NCBI RefSeq assembly: GCF_004210375.1
Contig: NC_134825.1
Coordinates: 64,285,558-64,349,557 of the forward strand
Origin: Tachypleus tridentatus
Taxonomy: Eukaryota; Arthropoda; Merostomata; Xiphosura; Limulidae
DNA length: 64,000 nucleotides
Direction of reading: 5' to 3'
Every line of letters begins with the position of its first letter. Positions within the stretch are counted from its first letter, which is position 1. This document shows, one piece after another, positions 1 through 11,300 of this stretch. The translations under genes were made by a program, and so were the position numbers. Below the pieces are notes generated by a model that saw nothing but the letters and a program-made list of their open reading frames with translations, ran no database searches and was not told the origin of the DNA.

Positions 1-51
1 ACCCATTGAGAAGATATTTAAAATATCATTTCGGTGGACAGTCTATGCCAC

Positions 52-327
52 GGTCCGGCATGGCCAGGTGGTTAAGGCACTCGACTCGTAATCAGAGGAT
101 CGCAGATTCGAATCCCCGTCACACCGAACATGCTCGCCCTTTTAGCCGTGGGGTCGTTATAATGTGACGGTCAATCCAACTATTCGTTGGTAAAAGAGTA
201 GCCCAAGAGTTGGAGGTGGGTGGTGATGACTAGCTGCCTTACCTTTAGTCTTTCCCTGCTAAATTAGGAACGGGTAGCGCAGGTTGTCCTAGTGTAGCTT
301 TGTTCGAAATTCAAAACAAACTAAACA
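52..327 (+). repeat. SINE-A copy (tRNA-headed SINE, near full length)
   Basis: The head has a pol III A box (TGGCCAGGTGGTTAAGGC) and B box (GATTCGAATCCCC), spaced as in a tRNA, with CGT at the anticodon-equivalent position (tRNA-Thr-like, inferred). It is followed by the family's central domain (GTTATAATGTGACGGTCAAT, then AAAAGAGTAGCCCAAGAGTT). The 3' tail reads TGTAGCTTTGTTCGAAATTC and ends in CAAAC/TAAAC units. This is a repeat, not a tRNA gene. No clear target-site duplication is visible. Confidence 0.9.
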
Positions 328-1436
328 AGTCTGAGCCATCCCTTTGTAGACAGTGCTATCACCTTATTACCTGTCTGACAAATAAAAGTATTTTATAAAG
401 GACTTTCTATCTCCATTGTTTCATACAAATGCGACAACTTGAAAATCATGATATAATAATTATTTTGGTTTATATTTCTGAAATAGTTTTTGTAGTATTG
501 TAAAGAAATGTTTCACATTGGACTATCTTCAGGAATCGAAACCGAAATTTAGAGTTATAAGCTAAACTCTTCTTTAGTGTACACATAAACGTATAGTGCA
601 GGCTTGTTATTAACTAGCAATATGTCATCGTTAATATTTGACTAGCATGTGCATTTTGACAGTTAGAATAATAGACCGTATTATCTGACAGCTAATAGAA
701 ATGAAAAAGCTTTATTTGTTGCAAATTCGACGAAAATACTAAAATAAACAGTCGCATTAAAAGTTCGTATGTTTTGCTTTAATAAAGAAATTGACTTTTT
801 TGGAAGTTTGGGAGGAAAAACATAAAACAATTCACTTAACTGGGAGCTAGCTATCTCTTCGCTGATCACACGCGAGTTTTTCACAGTTAAAGTTATATAA
901 TGCTTTCGTAAAAATACTAACATCCGATGGTAATCCATTAAAGTTAAACGTTTTGTAATATTTGAAATATATAAACTTTTCTGTTGAAATATCTGAAGTT
1001 ACTGGTTAATAAGCATTAATAACAGTTATAACTTCCAACGTTTATATTATACCTTCTGCATCAAACCATCAATATATACTGTCTGTCCGCGTGTTACGAT
1101 GGTTACCTTTTATAATCGTAAGGCGAGATTATAGAAATTTGAGCTACAGTATAAATGTGGCATCACTAGGATTTTACCTACATACATGGTACATTGTTTA
1201 AACTTACATTGGAGAATCTTCTACAAATTTAGTAAACAGACGGGAATATTGCAATACACATTTAACAGTATAAGTTACATACATTTCTTAATATATATTT
1301 AACGGAAACAAACATCGATATTGCGATAAATATATAATATTAAAACTGAGATAATCCTGATTCAAAACTATTGTTAACCGAGCAGTTGATATTAAACTTA
1401 GCTTTGACGTTATTGATCTGACTTTTTTAATGGAAG
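328..1436. other. AT-rich stretch, no gene seen
   Basis: Unique-looking AT-rich sequence. Open frames are short and lack splice context or recognisable domains. The minus-strand frame at 681-938 is not supported as a gene. Confidence 0.6.
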
Positions 1437-1545
1437 GTTTGTTTGTTTGTTTGTTTGTGTTTTTATTATAAAAAAGTCACATCGGGCTATTTACTGTGTA
1501 CACTGAGAGGAATCAAAACCTAATTTTACCATACTGTGTACACCT
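1437..1545 (-). repeat. SINE-B fragment
   Basis: Reverse-complement copy of the short SINE-B family: a GTTTGTTTG run, then TCACATCGGGCTATTT (complement of the tail core AGATAGCCCGATGTG) and a decayed B-box region. The head is diverged. Confidence 0.6.
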
Positions 1546-1649
1546 AAGTGTTGCCAGAAAATATACATGTAATTAAGAGTTTATTTTTCTTAGTAATAAT
1601 TAAAATGATTTAATGGCTTCATAACCTCAAAAAAATATTTTTTTTTGGA

Positions 1650-1856
1650 TTGGTTTGTTTGTTTCTTGAATGTTGCGTAAAGGTACACGAGAGTTATTGC
1701 GCTAGTAGTCCCTAATTTAGCAGAGTAAGACTAGATGGAAGGCAGCTAATCATCATCACCCACCACCAATTCTTGGACTATTCTTGTACCATCAAATAGC
1801 GGGATTGATCGTCACATTATAATACCCCCACGGCTGAAAGGTCAAGCATGTTTGAA
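1650..1856 (-). repeat. SINE-A, 5'-truncated copy
   Basis: Reverse-strand tail and central domain (TCCCTAATTTAGCAGAGTAAG, GATCGTCACATTATAATAC, CCACGGCTGAAAGG). It stops just inside the tRNA head, so the A and B boxes are absent. Confidence 0.85.
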
Positions 1857-3709
1857 GTCAGTTGCCATGGAAACCGGCTTAACTTTTGAACATTAATATC
1901 ATACTATGCATAGCTATCGGAAAATGATCTGTGTTTTTGTTAGGCATAAAGCTATATTATGAGATGCCTGTGCTCTTACCACAGCGAAAATCGAAACTCA
2001 AGTTTTAGAGGTACAAGCTTATTGGTGAGTTACTAGAGGTCTTGGAAAGTGGACCATTCCTCCATTAGAGTAAAGCGATTGAGTTAACCGGTTTCTTTTC
2101 TGAGATAACTTTATTAGGTTAATCTTGTATGTTTTGGAATTTCATAACCTGCAGGTCTGCCAGGTTAATATGTAACGTTGAGATAAATATGTGTTCCAAA
2201 AGGTACTCGTATATTCTCTATCATTTAGTTACACAAATATGATATATACAAGATTAGCTTTTCAAACAAATAAAAAATTCGGTTTGGAATATTGCAGATA
2301 TTTACTAAAGAATATATATACAGCTGGTCCTAAAATGGAATATTCGTAAATGTGTGGTTTATTAATCAGAGAAAGAGAAAAAAGATGCTTTAGATTCTAC
2401 ACCACATCAGGTGAGAAACATGAGAAGCCCATTATTTTCATTGGTATTGGTAAAGGAATATTTTCCAGCAAGTCAGAATGAGCGGAAATTCTTCTTGTTT
2501 AATGTGCAGCTGATATATATACATAACAGTTTAGTTTAAGAGTTATATTTAATTTACTTAGTGATTTAATATTTGATGATTATTTAGTTTTCATAACAAT
2601 AGTGTTAAAAGTAATTATTTTAAAGGCAATAGTTAAAAAAATTACGTTACTTAACTTGGTAAGAGTTGTGTGTGTATTTCAGTTATTATAATTTGACGTC
2701 TCGAAATTTCTTGTTGGGGTTTAAGAGAGTATTATTACATCATGACGTCTCATAGTTTGTAGAAAGTTGTGGATCTCCTTTGGGAAATGTATATACATAT
2801 AGCCGACAAAGTGAGTGCAAGTCAAGTCCAGTTCAGTCGGAAAACCTTAAGTTAGTGAAGGTGAAGTTAGACTACGTAATTGCTAGTGAAGTCATAACCG
2901 GCAATTTTAAAGTGAGTTTCACAATTTAACAGAATAAAGAAAAACAATATTGTCTTGCAAAAGGTGTTATAAACTAACTGAACCCGCCTGTGTGAATTTT
3001 GACAAAAAGAAGACAATTATTTAAAGCTTTGTATACAACTGGGGTAACTCACGGCATAATATAAATGAATTTAGTACACATTTTGTAGTGAGAAAAAAAA
3101 AGAAGAATAGTTCGTCTTGTTATTTGAGTTCTAAAGTAACTGAACTAATCTGTGTGGACTTTTGACAAGAAAATACAATGTTTTAAAGCTTTAGTTACAC
3201 CTATGATAACCATTAGTGTAACGAAGCTCTATACATGCTTTTGACTTGTTTCGAGTATATTATTTTAAAACAAGTGGAATGTGTGTTGTTCATTTGTTGT
3301 TGACATTTATCGCCAACAAGTCACAGGCACCTAGAAAAGAATCTCAGCACATACACTAAACGTTTACAACCAGCGGTATAACATTAATATTTTTCTTTCT
3401 GCCTCTAGGTAGAGCGTGGCCTATTGTTTAACATGCTTGAACTGTGATGTCTAGCTTTGCGCTTTTTTCACCACAAGCATAAAAATGCACTATGCACTTT
3501 AGAGCAGCAGGTGTGACAGACTAGAAACTGTCAAATACCAATAACCTCTCAGACAAGAGTAATAAAGAACTGACGGTGAGCGATGTTACTTAATTGTATG
3601 CATTTTAGACCGTGGGTGCAATATAACAATAATAGTTGAATATCACTTTTCGATTAGATGATTTCAAGAGTTGGCAGTGATTGCTGTTACAAAAATGTTT
3701 TTCGTTTAA
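1857..3709. other. AT-rich stretch, no gene seen
   Basis: No credible coding exon, RNA gene or transposon. At 2930-3010 and 3100-3180 there are diverged similar segments around 'aactgaa...tgtgtg...ttttgacaa', possibly an old duplication. Confidence 0.5.
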
Positions 3710-3718
3710 TCTCTCAGT

Positions 3719-4002
3719 GGCCCGGCATGGCCAAGCGTGTTAAGGCGTGCGACTCATAATCTGAGGGTCACGGGTTCGCATCCCCGTCGCGCTAAACATG
3801 CTCGCCCTTTCAGCCGTGGGGGCGTTATAATGTTACGATCAATCTCACTATTCGTTGGTAAAAGAGTAGCCCAAGAGTTGGCGGTGGGTGGTGATGACTA
3901 GCTGCCTTCCCTCTAGTCTTACACTGCTAAATTAGGGACGGCTAGCACAGATAGCCCTCGAGTAGCTTTGTGCGAAATTCAAAAAACAAATAAACAAACA
4001 AG
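3719..4002 (+). repeat. SINE-A, full length with target-site duplication
   Basis: Complete head to tail. It is flanked by a perfect 9-bp direct repeat TCTCTCAGT (3710-3718 and 4003-4011), as left by LINE-driven target-primed insertion. Central domain and tail (AGATAGCCCTCGAGTAGCTT) match the other copies well. Confidence 0.93.
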
Positions 4003-4011
4003 TCTCTCAGT

Positions 4012-4665
4012 TTAAAAAAAAAAGTAATGCTATGCGTGGGTAACAATTGTGCAGTTTTGAACACACACAAAAAATTGTTGTTCTATGTTTATGTGATTAT
4101 TCTTGACTTCTTTGGAAACCTTCTAGCTCCGGTAGCCAGTTTGAGTTTAAATAATCAGAAGCCAGCCAGTAAGCTGCGATTGATAAGTAACATGAACAAA
4201 GATACAATTTGGCTTGTTTACTTGTGCAGTTTATCATTGCTGTTCATGTTCATTACATTACTCTAAATAATACTTCCGTCACTTGTGTTTTCTTTGTACT
4301 TGATATCATTTGTAATGGACAACAGCGTATGTGAGCATCGCATAATTCATAGGTACAAATTACACTATGTAACACAAATTTTGTTCTTGGATAGTATGTG
4401 TTATTTCTAAATTGCTTATGTTGTAAAAGTACAGAAAATGGTCATTATTCCCTTCAAACTTTTGTGACATGAATAATGAAATTTAGAAATTAATCTATTT
4501 TCTATGTAAAAACGGGCAAATTTGCACATTTTCAATTACATAAGGTCTGAATAAAACAACATATGAATCAAGATTTACATGTATTTACATTAAAGTAATA
4601 CAAAAATGTTTAGAAGTGAGTAGTTTCTCAAGAGTTGCGACTGTAATGTAAACCACTTTCATGTA
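4012..4665. other. No gene seen
   Basis: AT-rich. The plus-strand frame at 4027-4266 has no domain, no splice context and a biased hydrophobic composition. It is treated as chance. Confidence 0.55.
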
Positions 4666-6506
4666 TCAGCCCCAAAATATATCTCCCATCATGTTTTCTT
4701 TATACACTTCTTGGTAGCGGCGTTCAAAGACCAGTATATCTTGGTGGAAGCGCTCGCCTTGCTCTTCTGAGTATGCTCCCAAGTTTTCCTTGAATTTATC
4801 AAGATGAGCATCAAGGATATGGACTTTCAGGGACATTCTGCAGCCCATTTTGCCGTAGTTCTTCACCAGTGCCTCAACCAGTTCCACATAAATTTCGGCC
4901 TTGTGATTGCCAAAGAAGCCTCGAACCACTGCGACAAAGTTGCCCCAAGCTTTTGTTCCCTTCCTACTGAGCTTCTTTGGAAATTCTGTGCACTTCAGAA
5001 TCTTCTTTATTTGTGGTCCAACGAAGACACCAGCTCTGACCTTTGCCTCAGACAGCTTAGGGAAGAAGTCTCGAAGATACTTGAAGGCTGCAGACTCTTT
5101 ATCAAGAGCTGTGACAAATTGTTTCATAAGACCCAACTTTATGTGCAATAGTGGGAACAACACCTTCTGAAGATCCACTTGTGGCTCATACTTGACATTG
5201 TGCCTCCCCACAGAGAACTCGGTCCGTTGTGGTCAGTGTGCTTCCTATTGTAGTGCGCTGTGGTGTCCCTGCTGTCTCAAAGGTAAAGATAACAGGGAAA
5301 CTTGGTAAAACCTCATTGGAGACCAATCAAGAATGCCACCATTTTGAAGTCTCCGATAACCTCCCAGTCATACTCATCGTACTTCAAGGCTTTTAGCAAG
5401 ATCTTGACGTTGTTGTATGCCTCTATGAGGTGTACCGAAAGAGCCAGGGGAAGAGAAGGATACTATTCCCGTTATGGAGCAGTACAGCTTTGAGGTTTCT
5501 GGATGAGCTACCAATGAAGAGGCGCTACTAGTTCGGGTTACAGGCAATTTCAATTGCCTCGCACAGACCAGCTACATTGTGGCAGAAGCAGAGCCCATCT
5601 TGACGAGTAAAGAACTTTGAAAAATGTCGGTGACGCTTCCTCTGACTTGCGACTTGTACACGTCCATTTAACAAATCCCACTCCTTAAGCCTAGGTGTAA
5701 AATGCTCGGCATTCAACTTTGTTAGACCAAGATCTCTGATCAAGTCATTGAAGTCTCTTTGGTTGGAGTTGTATGGGTTTCTCTCACCAGCTGCACCTCT
5801 GAAATTGTAATCTGGATCTTCAACGCCTACCTCGTCTTCTGATTTGCTGCTCTCTTCTTTTTATCTCTGGCAGAGTGGGTACAGGAAGCTCAGAGCAGTG
5901 TGGCACTGGGGCGTTGGATGATGGAAGGTCCGAATACATGATATCAGATGCATTCTTGCCAGCCTAACGTTTGGAAGGATCTGCTATCCAGAAGTAGCAA
6001 TTGCTTGAGTGGTCAGTCGGTTCACACCAAATTACTTGAAATAGCGAACTTCGTGGTTCTCTTTTCCCCTCTATACCATCCTGCAAAAGAGCAAAATAAA
6101 ATTATTATTATAAAGAATAAATTTATTTCATTTACAACTAATGTGTAAGAGGTTCATGCAAAATATTTTATGTATGATATTTTTTCTATACTATTGGAAA
6201 TTAACAAAATAAATTAAAAGATATTTAAATTTTAAAAGGTCTAAAAGTTGTATAATATAAAATCTTACTACTAAAGCAAGCAAAAATTGCCCGTCTTACT
6301 TTCTAGAGTTTTTTCCAGTGCTCACAGGTAAAACGAGGTGCCCAGGGTTTGTCTTGATCCCTAATAGGCATGCCAAAATATGCCTTGTAGGCTTCACAAA
6401 TTTTAGTATATGCTGTCACAGAGTATTTTTTTGCTCTTGTCTTGATGAATTGGCCACATACATAACAGAATACGTCTGGAGAATGCTTGCAGCTTCTTGA
6501 TGCCAC
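4666..6506 (-). pseudogene. Decayed copy of an uncharacterised multicopy arthropod gene family
   Basis: Function is not known and none is assigned. From memory, closely similar predicted proteins occur in many copies in arthropod and cnidarian genomes, which suggests a mobile or once-mobile family. Segments follow in family order on the minus strand. Exon 1 is 6300-6506, starting MASRSCKHSPDVFCYVCG, a Cys-rich zinc-ribbon-like N-terminus whose last CxxC has become CxxW. A 219-nt intron (6081-6299) has GTAAGA donor and TTTTGCAG acceptor and is in phase. Then come 6080-5870 (IWCEPTDHSSNCYF; SDLPSSNAPVPHCSELPVP), 5743-5528 (RKRHRHFSKFF), 5500-5212, and a 181-codon open C-terminal block at 5211-4666 (PLLHIKLGLMKQF; EQGERFHQDI). 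Breaks include an in-frame TAG in exon 1 just before the donor, further stops near 5980 and 5850, and frame changes between 5750 and 5210. The retained intron argues against a processed retrocopy. Confidence 0.75.
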
Positions 6507-6598
6507 CTCTTAAATAATCAAATAGGTCAATGTGTCCATTTAGGCAGCTAGAACTCAGCTGAAATGGTGAGTGGTGAGCCCCTGTATATATATTACTA

Positions 6599-6710
6599 TG
6601 GAACGTTCTAGACAATTTTCGTAAGTTCTACAACATTCTAGAAATTTCTTGTAAATTCTACAAAATTCTAGAAAGTTCTTGAAAATTCTTGTAAGTTCGA
6701 GAAAATTCTC
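6599..6710. promoter_or_regulatory. 10-bp-periodic heat-shock-element-like array (or minisatellite)
   Basis: TTC recurs every 10 bp at 6606, 6626, 6636, 6646, 6656, 6666, 6676, 6686, 6696 and 6706. GAA or a near-match (GTA, CAA, GAC) falls 5 bp out of phase. The best part, 6666-6708, reads TTCtaGAAagTTCttGAAaa followed by TTCttGTAagTTCgaGAAaaTTC, giving nine alternating pentamers with one mismatch. Alternating nTTCn/nGAAn pentamers define heat-shock factor sites. The array lies 93-204 bp upstream of the first ATG of the decayed minus-strand gene. It could be that gene's old promoter, a terminal repeat of a mobile unit, or a simple 10/20-bp satellite. Confidence 0.55.
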
Positions 6711-7282
6711 TATCAGCTACTCAGCACTGAAATTACCTGAAATGTTTTGGAAAGTGGGTAAATTTGAAAATTTCATTATCCAGGTCACAAAAGCAAAGTT
6801 TGAAGAGAAAAATAGGTCTTTTCCATTTACTTCAGGCATAAGGAATTGGGAAATAACACTTTTTGCCCAGGAACAGGAAAAAGTAAAAATTTTGTTACAT
6901 AATTATTTGATTTTTCTAGACCGTATTTGCTATCCGTCTCTGATTTTTAAATTATAGAATAAAACGAAGGCAGCAAGTCAACAACACTCACTGCAAATTC
7001 TATGGTTACCCTTTACCAAATAAAACAAGAATTGACCGTCCTTTTTATAATACATTTAAGCCTGAAACAGTGAGCATGTTTCACGAGAGGATTCGAACCA
7101 ACATCTTTTAGATTGAGATGGCTTTTTTACGTACAGAGGAATACAATGATAGCAGTAAACAACATAAAAATTAAATCACAGGCAACCATTTGTTTAAATA
7201 CGTACTTTCTTTACCTGTATGCTAACGGTATAGTTTATAAATGCATAAGCACTCATAAGCACTATGAAACATAGGATATATA
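6711..7282. other. No gene seen
   Basis: A plus-strand frame at 6679-6957 begins inside the pentamer array and shows no recognisable domain. It is not called as a gene. Confidence 0.5.
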
Positions 7283-7576
7283 TTTATTTTTAGTCTTGAT
7301 TAGCTAAGATGCTAAAATAATTCATAATGATCTTTACGTAATCTGAAGGTCGAAGGTTCGAATCCCCGTCATACCAAACATTCTCGCTCTTTCAGCCGTA
7401 GAGGTGTTATAATGTGATGGTCAATTCCATTATTCGTTGGTAAAAGAGTAGCTCAAGAATTAGCGGTGGGTGGTGATGACTAACTGCCTACCCTGTAGTC
7501 TTACACTGCTAAATTAGGGACGAAGAGCGCAGATAGGCCTCCTGTAGCTTTCCCGAAATTCAAAACAAATCAATCC
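7283..7576 (+). repeat. SINE-A variant with replaced head (copy 1 of 2)
   Basis: From the B box onward (GGTTCGAATCCCCGTCATACC) it is ordinary SINE-A. The first ~80 bp are instead TTTATTTTTAGTCTTGATTA..., shared only with the copy at 42959. The A-box region reads TTAGCTAAGATGCTAAAAT. Confidence 0.85.
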
Positions 7577-8212
7577 ATCAAATATATATTTTTTAATTTC
7601 CTAGTTTTGTGTACGTATTACTGTTTTGATATGAAATTACTTTTAATTTATTTTTAGCAGGATCTTATTTTGTTTTACTGTCTATTATAATTCATAAATT
7701 TGCTGGGTGTCATTTTTAACTTCAATCTCAAAACTTTATTTTTCTTTTACTATTACTTCAAAATGTTACACAGTGAAAAATGTTCACTAATACACTCGTG
7801 ATAAACTTACTTAACTTTGTTATATTTAGTTACATATAAAGACAGATCTTGAGATGATGATTTATCACCCTTTTTTCACTCCTTCCTGTGGTCCTGAAAT
7901 GGGACAGCGACAAGTTTACGGTCTTACGATGCTAAAATCGGGGGTGAACACAACAAATACCCTATGCGACTTTTTTACTCTAACATTAACGAGAAAATCC
8001 TTACTCTGGTATTTATTTTTTTTCCTTATCCTAGCTAGCTGATTACCATGGATTTAAATAACTTACGTTTATTTATGTGAAAAATATACTTGTAATAACT
8101 GAAGATTTCTAATTTGTTCAGTTGTAACAAATTAACCAAACTGTTCTTTGGAGTGGGATATTTAGATCTCTAGCACGTCTTGTGTATTTAAATTTCAAGT
8201 TTCTATATGGTT
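7577..8212. other. No gene seen
   Basis: AT-rich. The frame at 7854-8042 has no support beyond being open. Confidence 0.55.
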
Positions 8213-8224
8213 AATAAAGCTATA

Positions 8225-8359
8225 CCTCCTCCCTCCTCCAGTGGCACAACGTTATGGTATGCCTTCGGTCTTACAACGCTAGGAACCAGGTTTCGATAGC
8301 TATGGTGGGCAGAGCATATGTAGCCCATTGTGTAGCTTTGTGCTTAACTACAAACATAC
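8225..8359 (+). repeat. SINE-C copy with target-site duplication
   Basis: Short tRNA-headed SINE. The head is CCAGTGGCACAACGTTATGG with B box GGTTTCGATAGC, and the tail is TAGCCCATTGTGTAGCTTTG. It is flanked by AATAAAGCTATA (8213-8224) and AATAAAGTTATA (8360-8371), a 12-bp duplication with one difference. Confidence 0.88.
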
Positions 8360-8371
8360 AATAAAGTTATA

Positions 8372-11300
8372 GTATGTGCCACTAAGGGCTGAAACTTATG
8401 TTTTTCCTGGGTGTTGTTGTTATATGTAGAACTGACAGTCGTTGTGTCACTATGGCATAATAGTTATGTGTGTGTATAAAACAACACATCTTGGATGATC
8501 ATTCCTTATACTCTGTAGCATATAGTTTAACAAACACTACGCATCTGTCTTGTCACTGTATTTGAGTACGATACTTCATACATTACTTAGGAATAGGGTT
8601 TCAAACAAACTTTCCTTATTTAAGCGATAAATACTTTTGAATGTTGGACGATTATTGATCACAATCTTACTTCAACATCGTCAAGAATATTCAATTTTTA
8701 TATTGCACATGAACGTGGTATCTTGAGTTTAGAATTTAATTTGACTCATTTTGCCAGAAATGGGCAGTTACAAAATAGAAATCGAGCTTTTTGAGCGATT
8801 ACACAATTAACAGCCTTTTATTTCAAGTAATATTTAATATACGATGTTTGTACTGACAGTGGAAAATTATAATTTTTCATTGGAATAACTTTATTTGTTA
8901 TGAAGTTCCATTATTCGATATGCCATTTTTTTTTATCAGTTATAATCTCTAACTGTTAAATACAATTCTGCTGTAATATTTTCCGCAAGTATCTAGGCTT
9001 AGAATTAAGTTCCGTTGTTTAGCAGCAATATAATTGTAAATAAAAAAATTAGTTTTAAAACAACTGAATCAGACCTTATAACACAGACTGAAACATTGCC
9101 CACCAAAAAAAATAAATATATCAAGATAGAGGTGGACTAGCGGATTTTTAGCCTTTCTATAATTAACAGCAAGTGAATAGTAACCTTAATCTTGAAAATA
9201 AACATGTTTGTAAAATTAAATGTAAAATTTGCTGAAAAATCTTTAACGTTTGTTTTCATTAGCACAGTATGATATGTTTGTCTGTATAATGCTCATTTGA
9301 TCATTTATCGTACAAAAACGTGTTTCAACTTCATAATTGAAAATTCAGTATTAATAACAAAAGAAACCCACAACAAAAACAGAAACTGTCTTAAGCAACT
9401 GAAGGTCGTAGTTTGAGCAGGGTCCATTATGAGCTTTGACCACACATAGTCTGTGTTTTGCCTCATGGCAACGATGGATAGCATTCCACTACGTACAATT
9501 CGAGGTGCACCATGGGTCCACTAGCAAAATTCAAGCTGCCAAATCACGTGATCCCGTCGTAGATGAGAAAAAATCTATTGAAACCGAGTATTCAGGTGGG
9601 TTTTCTGAACCAATTGTAGTGTCTCTCCTGTTTCAACTAGGATGGCCATTGGTCATGCCTTGTTTTTTTTTTAGCATCTGAGTAATACAGTGCATTGCAT
9701 TACGTTGTATAATTACCACGTAATGTCATAGTTAGGACAGTTATTTGGTTCGGGACACCAAGAACTGAAATGGGTGTTATGCCTTCACTTTTTTCACCAT
9801 CTAAGTAATCTTCGACGCAAAGATTATTATCTTTTCTGTAGTGACGTCAGTTTGTACAAAAGGATTCATAACGTACTGCAGAGAGGAGAGATCTATTGTC
9901 GGTGTAATGCTTCTGTGTTGAGCTAGGATTTGTAGAACAAGCTTGCTGCTGTATAAGGTACTGGCAGAATGAAAACTTTTAATATTGAAACACATTTTGG
10001 TTGAATGTTAGTTTTGATAAATTCCTCCAGAAAGTGTTTTCGCAAGCTGAGAAAATTAGTTGAGCATTACCATTCATAGATGGCACTAAGTTATATGATC
10101 ATACCTTTCAGAATAAAATAACTTAGCTAAGTAATGTCACACATGGCTGAGATGACTTGTCACAAATTATTTGTGTACATGGCCATGTTTCTTAGTTGAA
10201 TACTTATGTATACGACAACATGCATTTGTAGTTATGTGTGTATAAGGCGTCACACACATGTGTGAACGTTTATATAAATCCAGTCATTTGTGTTGTTCAA
10301 CGGGAAAAATAAATCAAGACACAAAGAGCACATTTGAACATCCAGTACTGGGGAACAAACATTTTATTACGTTGTTGAGGCAATGTATAAAACTAACTGT
10401 GTGTATATTGTCTAATAGGTAAACAAAAAAAAAAAAAACAGCAAGACTGCTTGTTGAGTTTGATTAATGCGAAGAAAGTTAATATTTTAGTTTTTAGATA
10501 TTGATTTTAACTAGCGAAGATGAGAGCAACATAAGCTGCTCTGTACTTGCATGTAATCAAGATTTGTGCTAGTGGTTTGTGTTTTAGTTATACAATAATT
10601 GACAGGCAAGTGGCGACATGAAACTAATTCGGAAAGGAAATCATAACTGGTGTATCTGGGGTATTGTTTTCTACATATAAAATCTTTTAAGAACCCTGTT
10701 TAATGGATATATTGTTAAAGTAAATTAGAACAAGCCTAGTTTTGCATGAAAATAGAGGCTGTTATCTTGGAGATGAGATATGACACATCCATGAAAAGTA
10801 GCTGTTTTTGTTTTACACAAAGTTTGTTGTTGATGAAAACTAATAGATAAAGGAGAAGTAGTTGATAACGAATCTTTATAGTTGAAGATATCATGGTGAC
10901 ATCCAAGCAATGTTTGATTTTTATAAGACACTGCTGTGAAACCTTTCACTCTTCCAATTCTTTCGTTAACTAGCACAAAATAGTGAAAAAAATGTAGGGA
11001 AGACTTGAAGAGGTATAGAACACTGGAGGAAGCTGAGGTTATAGTGAGTTTGTGGCCTGTGGTTGGGTGAATTCATGGATGTCATGTCACGAGTTGTATA
11101 TTCATGAGCACACCTAGACCACAGACAAGAATCGTTATCCCGAAGTTTTATTGTTGTTTTTGTCTTGTCTCAATAAAAAACTATATTTTTAACGAAGATA
11201 TTACAACTTTAGCCTGCACTCTTTATATATATTTTCTTGCCAATTACGAATTGTTGAAATTTTATTCCTGATTTTGCTTATTTAAGATCAAATTCTCGAT

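Noticed and set aside
52-130. tRNA gene (apparent A and B boxes with CGT anticodon)
   Set aside because: The same head recurs more than a dozen times, always joined to the SINE-A body, and the clover-leaf arms are imperfect. It is a SINE promoter.
4804-5170. Plus-strand open frames (115 and 87 codons)
   Set aside because: They lie opposite the conserved C-terminal block of the decayed minus-strand family gene and have no similarity of their own.
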